Source of the DNA: Gemmatimonadota bacterium
GTDB lineage: Bacteria > Latescibacterota > UBA2968 > UBA8231
Assembly: GCA_018673255.1 (NCBI GenBank)
Contig: JABHDC010000028.1
Span: forward strand, 1 to 64,000
DNA: 64,000 nt
Reading direction: 5' to 3'
In this document: positions 1 to 7,616 of the stretch, piece after piece
Layout: every line of letters begins with the position of its first letter
Position numbering within the stretch: position 1 is the stretch's first letter
Made by a program: the position numbers and the translations under genes
Notes under the pieces: model-generated
Seen by the model: the letters and a program-made list of their open reading frames with translations, nothing else
Told to the model about the DNA's origin: nothing
The model's database searches: none

Positions 1-161
1 CCTGTTAAGGAGTCAGCCTTGTGAAATTCGGGCGTCGAGGCGCCTGGCTCACAAGGCGCGCGACCGATGTGGGTCAGTGGGACCCATCGAGGGAGCGCAA
101 CGCGGTGAGACAGGATGGATCGGCGGCCGAATACAAGGACTACTCCTTAACAGGGCACTAG
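1..161. repeat. Dispersed palindromic repeat, copy 1 (left end cut by window)
   Basis: This segment matches 47128-47288 over 161 bp with five substitutions and no indels, about 97% identity. The right end (146-158) reads CTTAACAGGGCAC. That is the reverse complement of the left terminus seen complete in copy 2, so the unit has terminal inverted repeats. Internal inverted repeats are GCCTTGTGA (16-24) with TCACAAGGC (49-57), and TGGGTC (70-75) with GACCCA (81-86). No convincing protein is encoded on either strand. It ends 5 bp past the stop codon of the heparinase-like gene. It resembles a MITE or a structured REP-like element; no transposase is visible. Confidence 0.85.
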
Positions 162-166
162 TCAGC

Positions 167-3100
167 CTACGACGCCCTGGCAGCCCACTGCGAAGCGACA
201 TTCGACTCCAGCACCTCACACGTACCGTTCTGCACACGGCAACGCACGACACTCAGAATCTCAAAGCGGTCACCGATGGTGACATCGTATGACAAACCAG
301 CAGCGTAATCGTCATTGTCGACGAAGCCACGCACAAAACTCGTGTCGCCCAGATCCAGACGCAGCTGGCCTGATCCGGTATTCGTCACGCTGTCGATCGT
401 GTAACACGTATCACGGGGCGAATTGCCCTTGATCCGCAGTTGCGCACCCAGCAACTGATCGGCTGTCAGCGAATCGGCTCCCGTCACCTCGTCCACATCG
501 ACATCCAGCCACGCCGACCCCGATTCCTCACGGGAGAAATCCGTCACCACACCTTCATAACCCGATCGCGCCAATCTCAACTCCCCCTCGGGCAGGCTCA
601 CTCGAGTGCCACCAACAACGAGGATCTGCGTCGAACCATCCGCCTCCTGCCCAACCCACGCGAAACGGGCCGCGACACAGATCTCACCATCCAGATCTAC
701 ATCCGCGTCGGCACGGTCGCTGCTGAGAATGGTATCGATGCGCCCACTCATCAGTTCGACCCGCACTGCCACGGTCCCGGCATGGGATACGTCGAGCCGC
801 TGCACCGATTTCAGCTCGGGACAGTCACCACTGTAGGGCTCCAGGACACTGACGAACTGGCTCTGCAAATCATCGCCCTGATTGCGCTGGAGCAGGTAGC
901 GGAACTGCTTCGGATTTCCCGGCTTGTTGTTGGGCGGTTCCCCGTAGGCCATGCTCACGTCGTCTACGGGTGTCAGACCGTGGTACCGCAGATGCACAGG
1001 ATCGTCACCGATCTTCGCATCCCACGTGTCCTTCAGAGACCAATCCACAGACCATCCCGGTGTGGGGCGGTCTTGTGTCTCGACATCGCGCAGATAGCTG
1101 AAACCACTGCCCGTGTAACGCCCATCCGGCGCCCCATCGTAGTGCTCGCCAAAGCCGATCTCCTGGCCCGCATAGGTCCCGCCCTCCTGTGTCTGCAGAT
1201 CCAGTCCCTGCGATGTCACCTCGCCATCACCGGAGTGGAAACTGAGTACGTGGTCCTCGCCGCCACTGACGCGGAAGATGTCCACCACATACGAGGCCCG
1301 GTCGAAGCCGTCGATCAGCGCCAGCGTGCGTCTGTAGTCGGCCACCTCGGGATACACTTCGCCACAACCCACTTCGATGACGCTGGCACCAACACTGGAT
1401 GCATATAGATGGCATCGACCCACCCAGCTGCCCTCCTGGGCACGTCGATTCACCACGACCGTGTTGTGAGAGATCGTGTTGATCGTCCAGCCTGCCCGCT
1501 TCGGCCACATGCCATCCGCGTATTCGGGATAACCCATCTCCGGCAGCAGATCCATGCCGCGGTAGTAGAGCCCGTAGTTGAGGCGGTCGCGGTGACCGTG
1601 ACCCGTGTTTCGACCGTAGTAGAGCCAGGCCGCCCGTCGATGCGGCCCGTCGCCGTGACGCATCATCGCCAACCCGTAGCCATTCAGATTGGCGCTGGCC
1701 TGTTCGAGCGGACCTTCCCGCTCAATCACAGCTGCGATCCGTGTCTGGATCACCTCCGGCTCGGCATCGTAGACGGATGTGTGAAGCCCCTCGACGGAGT
1801 CGCCGTTGAGACGGTAGGCCAGTTGGGCCGCCCAGGTCTCACCAAATCGGGCGAAGACGTCGATCGTTGTCTCCAGATCGACACTGAGCAGACCCGGGTC
1901 TCCCGCGCGCCCTGTATCGCCGATTCGCGGCGTATATCGATCCAGCGCCGTCAGTCTGTGCGGTGCTGCATACATGCGCCGCAATCGTGGATAGTCACGG
2001 TGTAGATCGTAATCCCGGTGTGCCTTGCAGCGCTCCAGGACGGCCGCACAACGCCGGAAGAGATTCATCCAGATGAAGGAGTAACTCGGTGACGCCTCGT
2101 TGCCGACGCCGTCGCGATCCACCTCGCCGATCAGGGTCGCTGGAATATGACCGCCCCCACTGCCACGAGCACCGGGTTCGAACAACCAGTCCAGGGCGGC
2201 CGGAGTTTCCACCGGGTCATCGAGGACCGCCGCAGCCGCCGCCATCGCCGTCTGCGTCATGCCCTCATTGCCGCGAATCCGAAAGTCACGGACTGATCCG
2301 ATGAACTGGCGCAACAGGCCATCACGCAGATTGTCCTGAATATGTGGCGGCGACCGCTTGTCGTTGCCCAGGCTCCACTGCGCAGCCTTGGCACTGAGGA
2401 AGTCGATCAGCTCATCATCGTCATAGATGGCCTCGAGCAGAATATCCGTCGCCCGCGATAGCCCCTCGGAGATGAAGGTCTCCCAGATGCATCCCTGCAG
2501 ACGCCCTTCGCCCGTTCCGCCATGGGAGTTGTACAGATCCATATCCGAATACGGGCGCAGATCCATCTCTGGATAGACATCCGCGATCCGATCGAGCAAT
2601 ACCAGGCCCTTGTGGGCATAACGTGGATCACCTGTGTACAGGTAGGCTTCGGACAGCGCTGTCACTGCCTTGGGAAGCTCACTCCACGTGCAGTAGTGAC
2701 TGAAGAAGGCCACGAACCACCAGCGCTCACCATTCTCGTCGACCCAGCCCAGACCATCATCGACAGCGTAACCCCGCATGGGATCATCAGCGCCAGCGTG
2801 CTCTTCATTGACTAGCAGTGACCGGTCGGCGAGGGTCGGATCGAAGACACCACCACGCCCCAGGCCACTTTCGTGAAAGGCGTTGAAATCATTCTTCGGC
2901 CAGACTTCGCCACAGGACGGGCACTCGATCTTGAATGGTTTGTTGATGTCCAGAATCCACGGGTAATTTCCATGTCCCTCGTAGACACGTCGCCCACACG
3001 AGGGGCATCCCAACTCGGGATTGACGTGGATACCCCGCGGAATCTGTTGCCCCGTGACCAGAGACCAGAGCTCATCATCGGTTCGATCGACGAAGGGCTG

Positions 3101-3199
3101 GCTCTTGGCCACGGCTTCGTCGGCCATCTGTTTCGCCCACGCATACTTCTTCACATTGCCTCGGGCGCGTTCGATCTCTTCGGCGCTGTGCAGAATCAC
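167..3199 (-). CDS. Heparinase II/III family protein (polysaccharide lyase-like)
   Basis: The 1010-residue protein is probably an eliminase acting on uronic-acid polysaccharide. Two CPSCG zinc-ribbon-like motifs lie near residues 64-97. An (alpha/alpha) barrel-like region follows. The Hepar_II_III beta-sandwich starts around residue 528 with HGHRDRLNYGLYYRG and continues with SHNTVVVN near 580. These His and Tyr residues sit where the family keeps catalytic and metal-binding residues. No signal peptide is visible, so a cytoplasmic location is possible, although most relatives are exported. The start is GTG (3197-3199) behind a GGGAG/AGAGA purine tract. It is transcribed away from the nitrilase gene at 3334, with 134 bp between them. 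A repeat element abuts the stop codon. The family is clear; the substrate (heparinoid, alginate or other) is not. Confidence 0.8.
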   Translation of the reverse strand: MILHSAEEIERARGNVKKYAWAKQMADEAVAKSQPFVDRTDDELWSLVTGQQIPRGIHVNPELGCPSCGRRVYEGHGNYPWILDINKPFKIECPSCGEVWPKNDFNAFHESGLGRGGVFDPTLADRSLLVNEEHAGADDPMRGYAVDDGLGWVDENGERWWFVAFFSHYCTWSELPKAVTALSEAYLYTGDPRYAHKGLVLLDRIADVYPEMDLRPYSDMDLYNSHGGTGEGRLQGCIWETFISEGLSRATDILLEAIYDDDELIDFLSAKAAQWSLGNDKRSPPHIQDNLRDGLLRQFIGSVRDFRIRGNEGMTQTAMAAAAAVLDDPVETPAALDWLFEPGARGSGGGHIPATLIGEVDRDGVGNEASPSYSFIWMNLFRRCAAVLERCKAHRDYDLHRDYPRLRRMYAAPHRLTALDRYTPRIGDTGRAGDPGLLSVDLETTIDVFARFGETWAAQLAYRLNGDSVEGLHTSVYDAEPEVIQTRIAAVIEREGPLEQASANLNGYGLAMMRHGDGPHRRAAWLYYGRNTGHGHRDRLNYGLYYRGMDLLPEMGYPEYADGMWPKRAGWTINTISHNTVVVNRRAQEGSWVGRCHLYASSVGASVIEVGCGEVYPEVADYRRTLALIDGFDRASYVVDIFRVSGGEDHVLSFHSGDGEVTSQGLDLQTQEGGTYAGQEIGFGEHYDGAPDGRYTGSGFSYLRDVETQDRPTPGWSVDWSLKDTWDAKIGDDPVHLRYHGLTPVDDVSMAYGEPPNNKPGNPKQFRYLLQRNQGDDLQSQFVSVLEPYSGDCPELKSVQRLDVSHAGTVAVRVELMSGRIDTILSSDRADADVDLDGEICVAARFAWVGQEADGSTQILVVGGTRVSLPEGELRLARSGYEGVVTDFSREESGSAWLDVDVDEVTGADSLTADQLLGAQLRIKGNSPRDTCYTIDSVTNTGSGQLRLDLGDTSFVRGFVDNDDYAAGLSYDVTIGDRFEILSVVRCRVQNGTCEVLESNVASQWAARAS

Positions 3200-3333
3200 G
3201 TTTCTCTATCTCCCATTCCGGCGACCATGGTCGTTCGCGGCATCTTCTCGCGTATATTCGGCCCTGGAAGCCATCAGGGACAGGGCGACGCCATCGATTT
3301 GGTGAAGCCTATCGGGCCAGGAAAGGCGTGTAG

Positions 3334-4320
3334 TTGATCATGACACTGAGAAGACCCGGTCCACGACACGCAGTCATCGGCACGTGCACCCTGTCCCTGC
3401 GCGACATCGACGATGCGGATCTACTGCTGGCCAATGGCCTGAACATGATCGATGAGATGGCGGCAGAGGCCGAGCGGCAGGGCTTGTCCCTGGATATCGT
3501 CGCCCTGCCCGAACACTTCGCCCTGCCCGCCGGCAGTGTGCCCGCCGCCACGGCTGAAGATCTGAATGGGCGCACGATCACCGCCATCGCCGAGAAGGCT
3601 CGCACCCACGGCACCTATGCCGTCGTGCCCATGTATCTGCGCCAGGGCGAGGCCATCCACAACTCAGCCGTCATCCTCGACCGGGCCGGCGAACCAGCCG
3701 GCATCTACCACAAGGCATTCCCCGTCGTCCTGCCCGATGAATCGATCGAACAGGGAATCACGCCCGGAAGCGAATTCCCTGTCTTCGAAACCGACTTCGG
3801 CCGCGTGGGCCTGCAGATCTGCTGGGATGCGGTATTCGATGATGGCTGGCAAGCACTGGCTGAACAGGAGGCCGAACTCGTCATCATGCCATCCGCCGCA
3901 CCGACCTTGCCGCTGATGATCTCACACGCCTACCGCCACCAGTACTACATCGCCAGTTCTGTCATGCGACCACCCTCGGTCATCGTCAATCCACAGGGAC
4001 GCATCATCGCCGAATCATCGGCCAACCGCAAAGTCGCCGTCACCCGGGTCGACCTCGACTATCGCGTCGTACCATCGACCTTCCTCTGGTCGCGCGGCGA
4101 TGCCCTCAAAAGGAAGTACGGCGACATCATCGACTGGAACTGGCACGATGCCGAGGGCTCCTGCCTGATGACCTCCAGCGATCCGGACATGCCCATCGGT
4201 CGCTTCCTGGAAATCGAGGGCATCATGACCCTGGCACAGTGGATCGCCTACAATCGGCAGCGGATAGAGGCTGAGCGCGGTGGGCCGATTCTCGCGCCGT
4301 CTGAGGTAAACGATGGCTGA
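3334..4320 (+). CDS. Carbon-nitrogen hydrolase (nitrilase superfamily)
   Basis: The protein of about 328 residues has the nitrilase-superfamily triad: Glu60 (PEHF), Lys127 (YHKAF) and Cys163 (QICWD). It should hydrolyse a carbon-nitrogen bond in an amide, nitrile or carbamoyl compound in the cytoplasm. AGGAAAGG (3319-3326) sits 7 nt before a TTG at 3334 and 13 nt before an ATG at 3340. TTG is favoured by spacing, but the ATG cannot be excluded. The last 8 nt overlap the ATG of the exported protein at 4313 (ATGGCTGA), so the two are probably translationally coupled. The pairing of a cytoplasmic amidohydrolase with an exported protein is unusual. The substrate cannot be read from the sequence. 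Confidence 0.85.
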   Translation: MIMTLRRPGPRHAVIGTCTLSLRDIDDADLLLANGLNMIDEMAAEAERQGLSLDIVALPEHFALPAGSVPAATAEDLNGRTITAIAEKARTHGTYAVVPMYLRQGEAIHNSAVILDRAGEPAGIYHKAFPVVLPDESIEQGITPGSEFPVFETDFGRVGLQICWDAVFDDGWQALAEQEAELVIMPSAAPTLPLMISHAYRHQYYIASSVMRPPSVIVNPQGRIIAESSANRKVAVTRVDLDYRVVPSTFLWSRGDALKRKYGDIIDWNWHDAEGSCLMTSSDPDMPIGRFLEIEGIMTLAQWIAYNRQRIEAERGGPILAPSEVNDG

Positions 4321-6346
4321 TAGGGTACACCTCGTGCTGATCGCTCTTCTCATATTGCTGCTGCAGGCCGCCGGCCACGCCGAGCCGGCGCCGGGAGACG
4401 TGTGGCGTGAGCACCGCTGGACCGGCCCGTGGCGCAATGCCGATGGCTGGCAACGAGTGACAGATCCGGCCGCGCCGGATCGTCGCGCGCAGGTCTACGT
4501 GCCGAATCCGGTGAACCGGGTCCAGCTCGAGGATTTCGACCAGGCGATCCGCGCCGAAGCCTATATCGAATACTGGGGCGGCCACGCGGGAACCATCGGC
4601 AAGGCCATGAGGATCAATGGCTCTGAATGGCACGATCTGCCGAGACTCGAAGCGATTCCCGGGGACGCTGGACGCGCGCCATTTGCGGCCGAGTGTTACC
4701 AGCACTACTCCTACGCCACCGTACCCATTCCCCTCACCGAACTGCGGGTTGGGGAGAACACCTTCGAATTCAATAGTGGCCCGCAGACGTGCCACAGCTT
4801 CGGCTGGGGACAGTGGGGCGTGTACGCCGTCACATTCCGCATCTACTACGATCCAGATACGCGCACTCATCCCACAGGCCACCTGCTGGCGCCGGTGGCT
4901 GGTGAGGTCTTTGCCGATTCTCTCGTGCTGGAGGCCACCGCGTCCAGTCCCCTGGGCGATATCCTTGGTGTCGATTTCCTCGGCCACTATGAGGACTACG
5001 ACTACGAAGGCAATGGAATCTGGCGCCAGTGGCACTACTTCTATCGTTATGGCCGGATCAAGCGGCACATCGGCTCTGTCGTGGAGGCTCCCTATCGTGT
5101 CGAGTGGGACACCCGCTGGGTCCCCGACCAGCCGCAGCCGATCTCATTCGTCGCGCGGATCCGCGATGCGAGCGGGTTGATGACCCTTACCGAACCCGTC
5201 ACCGATGTGCGCATGGAACGGGTGTCACGATCGGTGCAGATGTATCGCCCCTACCGGATCCCGTCGAACTGGGTCTCCCGCGTCGGTCGCTGGCGCGCAG
5301 CCGATGTATTTGTCCCGGAAGATCTGACACGGGCTGTCACGGCGCGCATGGCACTGACCACGTGGAGTGGCGGTCATGCGGATTCGGTGGGAGTAAACCA
5401 CCGGCGTGTCATCGGGAAGGCAGGCCCCACCCACGACTACGGCTATGTCACACCCGAAATTCCGCTGGATCTGCTGCAGCCGGGTACGAACAGCTTCTTC
5501 ACCGCCTCGAACACAGAGCACCACGGAGTCGAGGTCATGTGGCCCGGTATCGTTCTGTTTGTCGAATACGACGCCCCCATCCAGCGGCCGGAGACGGCCA
5601 CATCGGATCTGATCCTCTTCGGTGACAGTCTGCTGCAAGGATGGGCGACGACGGTGCCAACAGGTGGAGAGGTCGAGTTGTCCGACGAAGTTCGCATCGG
5701 CGTATCGACCTCATTCCGCGATTTCTTCGAGTTGCGCGGTCCACCTGTCCCACTGGCAGGATACCGGGCAATCCGCTTCGACCTGCATCCCGGAGATCTT
5801 CGAATTGCAGACTACAACAGCCTCCAACTTGTCGTCTGGGGCGAAGAGACCGCGCTGCTGTCCAGAGGCGAAGGCCAACGGGGTCTCGACTTCCTGCGAC
5901 CAGAGTGGCAGACCGTCGAGATTCCTCTCGACGAGTTGTATTTGCGGCGCCCCTATCTGGAATCGATCGGCTTCAGGGGCCGACTGACGGGCGATCTGTT
6001 GGTCGACAATGTGCGGCTCGTCGTCGACGTGGGTACGGCGGTCATGGACGAGCCGGACCAGGTGCCCAATTCCTTCAGCCTGGAACCGGCTTTCCCGAAT
6101 CCCTTCAATGCCACCGTGAGCCTGTCGTTCCACCTGCCCCACGAAGGCCACGTCGAGGTCGCCATCTACAACCTCACCGGACAGCGTGTCGCCACCGCCG
6201 CCGACACCTGGTTTGCAGCCGGTGCACATACACTGAGCTGGAATGGCGAGGATCTCGCCGGATATCCGGCGGCGACCGGCGTCTATCTCGTGCGGTCACA
6301 GTTCGGACAGCGCGTGGAGATGGAGAAGATCCTTCTCCTACGGTGA
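4313..6346 (+). CDS. Exported protein with FlgD-like (T9SS-type) C-terminal sorting domain
   Basis: This 677-residue protein begins with a signal peptide: a hydrophobic stretch of about 20 residues ending near GHAEPAP. The central part contains repeated beta-rich segments and an Ig-like region around residues 180-300 that resembles PA14/carbohydrate-associated modules. No catalytic motif is recognisable. Residues from about 585 to the end form a FlgD-like beta-sandwich: PNPFNATV, then YNLTGQRV, GVYLV and a final KILLLR. This is the layout of type IX secretion sorting domains in the FCB group. The same PNPFNA segment, encoded by the same 20 bases, recurs in the M6 protease at 7617. It overlaps the nitrilase gene by 8 nt. 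Surface location is inferred; function is unknown. Confidence 0.75.
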   Translation: MADRVHLVLIALLILLLQAAGHAEPAPGDVWREHRWTGPWRNADGWQRVTDPAAPDRRAQVYVPNPVNRVQLEDFDQAIRAEAYIEYWGGHAGTIGKAMRINGSEWHDLPRLEAIPGDAGRAPFAAECYQHYSYATVPIPLTELRVGENTFEFNSGPQTCHSFGWGQWGVYAVTFRIYYDPDTRTHPTGHLLAPVAGEVFADSLVLEATASSPLGDILGVDFLGHYEDYDYEGNGIWRQWHYFYRYGRIKRHIGSVVEAPYRVEWDTRWVPDQPQPISFVARIRDASGLMTLTEPVTDVRMERVSRSVQMYRPYRIPSNWVSRVGRWRAADVFVPEDLTRAVTARMALTTWSGGHADSVGVNHRRVIGKAGPTHDYGYVTPEIPLDLLQPGTNSFFTASNTEHHGVEVMWPGIVLFVEYDAPIQRPETATSDLILFGDSLLQGWATTVPTGGEVELSDEVRIGVSTSFRDFFELRGPPVPLAGYRAIRFDLHPGDLRIADYNSLQLVVWGEETALLSRGEGQRGLDFLRPEWQTVEIPLDELYLRRPYLESIGFRGRLTGDLLVDNVRLVVDVGTAVMDEPDQVPNSFSLEPAFPNPFNATVSLSFHLPHEGHVEVAIYNLTGQRVATAADTWFAAGAHTLSWNGEDLAGYPAATGVYLVRSQFGQRVEMEKILLLR

Positions 6347-6424
6347 GCGGACCTCGCAGTCGGCAATCCAGCCATCGAACTGAACCATTGAGCCTTCGCA
6401 GCCATTGTGCCCCGTGCTCAGGCA

Positions 6425-7450
6425 ATGCAGCCCCTCATGCAGAAAACCAGACGACCGGCCTTCATCCATCTGCTGTCGGTGACATTCTCGACTTTCTGGG
6501 CCCTGATCCTGGTCTCGGGGATCCCAGCCTCGAGTGAGGCAGCCTCCGGCGATGACACCCTCTCGTCACCGGCCGCCCTGCTGATCCACGAATCCTTCGA
6601 GGACACATCGCTGTCCGCGCGGGGCTGGTACGATGGTGTCCGTCTGGAAGTCGTCGAGGATGCTGCCGCTCCACACGGTCAACATATCAATCTCTGGCGC
6701 TGGCCCACAGCCGGAGCAATCAGCCCAACCGGCGGCAGTGCCCGGCTGGCCCTGCCACCTATCTCGGATGTGACCATCGGCTTTTCCATGCGCCTGGGCC
6801 CCACGTGGACATGGACAGGTCGCAGCTACCACCCGCACATGTTCAGCCTCATCACCAATGCCGACACGAAATACGTGGGTCCCGCCAGCACACACCTGAC
6901 CACATATGTCGAGGTCGTCGACGGTGTGCCCCGACTCGCCCTGCAGGATGCCCGCAATATCGACGCGACACAGATCGACGCGGACCAGATCTGGACGGAG
7001 GGCACCGCCATCGCAGGCTGCAATGGTGATGTTGACGGACACGGGGCAGGTGACTGCTATCGTGGCGGTGATAGCTGGCTCAATGGCAAGATCTGGACGG
7101 CCGATCGGATCCTGCTACCAGCCCCGAGCAACAATCAGCCGTCCGAATGGCATGCGATTCGTGCACGCTTCCGTCTCAACACGGTGGCCGATGGCGTGAC
7201 CCATCACGACGGCGTGCTGCAGATGTGGATCGACTCGGAACTGATCATCGATGTACACGATGCCGTGCTGCGTTCCGTCAGACACCCGGATATGCTGTTC
7301 AACCAGCTATTCGTCGGGCCCTACTACGGTCCGGGTGTGCCGCACGCACAGTCCATGTGGATCGATGATCTGCGCGTCTGGGATTCATCCGCATCGACGA
7401 CCGTGCAGCCTGCCAGTTGGGGGCAGGTGAAGCGCGAAGAGGGACCGTAG
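6425..7450 (+). CDS. Exported jelly-roll protein, possible polysaccharide lyase
   Basis: The protein has about 341 residues from the ATG at 6425. A GTG at 6407 and another ATG at 6437 are in frame, and no strong ribosome site decides between them. A signal peptide covers roughly the first 40 residues and ends near SSEAAS. The rest is a beta-rich concanavalin-like fold: FSMRLGPTW, a long acidic Gly-rich loop with two Cys (GCNGD and GDCYRGG), EWHAIRARF, VLQMWID, and a closing MWIDDLRVWD. The layout is that of polysaccharide lyase and LamG-like jelly rolls. No lyase signature is complete, so the activity is inference. It lies 78 bp after the FlgD-domain protein on the same strand, probably co-transcribed. 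Confidence 0.6.
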   Translation: MQPLMQKTRRPAFIHLLSVTFSTFWALILVSGIPASSEAASGDDTLSSPAALLIHESFEDTSLSARGWYDGVRLEVVEDAAAPHGQHINLWRWPTAGAISPTGGSARLALPPISDVTIGFSMRLGPTWTWTGRSYHPHMFSLITNADTKYVGPASTHLTTYVEVVDGVPRLALQDARNIDATQIDADQIWTEGTAIAGCNGDVDGHGAGDCYRGGDSWLNGKIWTADRILLPAPSNNQPSEWHAIRARFRLNTVADGVTHHDGVLQMWIDSELIIDVHDAVLRSVRHPDMLFNQLFVGPYYGPGVPHAQSMWIDDLRVWDSSASTTVQPASWGQVKREEGP

Positions 7451-7509
7451 CAGCCTCGAAGCCGTGTGCTCTACTATTGCGCCACGTTCTCGCGAGCCAC
7501 GCACCCATC

Positions 7510-7552
7510 CGTCATAGGACGGAGTTCTCTGTTGTCCGTAGAAATACGGATG
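7510..7552. other. Two similar tandem hairpins upstream of the M6 protease gene
   Basis: TCCGTC-ATAG-GACGGA (7510-7525) is followed by TCCGTA-GAAA-TACGGA (7537-7552). Both stems are perfect 6-bp stems with 4-nt loops, and they share TCCGT/ACGGA. They lie in the 166-bp gap between 7450 and 7617, 65 bp before the protease start. There is no T-run, so a simple terminator is unlikely. They could be a repeat operator or an mRNA leader structure. Confidence 0.4.
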
Positions 7553-7616
7553 CCCGTGTCCACCCAAGTCACGATATTGACATCAGCGCCCTATATCCGA
7601 ATCCGCGGGTCATTGC

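Noticed and set aside
440..1408. Long open frame of 322 codons on the strand opposite the heparinase-like gene
   Set aside because: It mirrors the GC-rich third positions of the real gene, has no family motif and no ribosome site.
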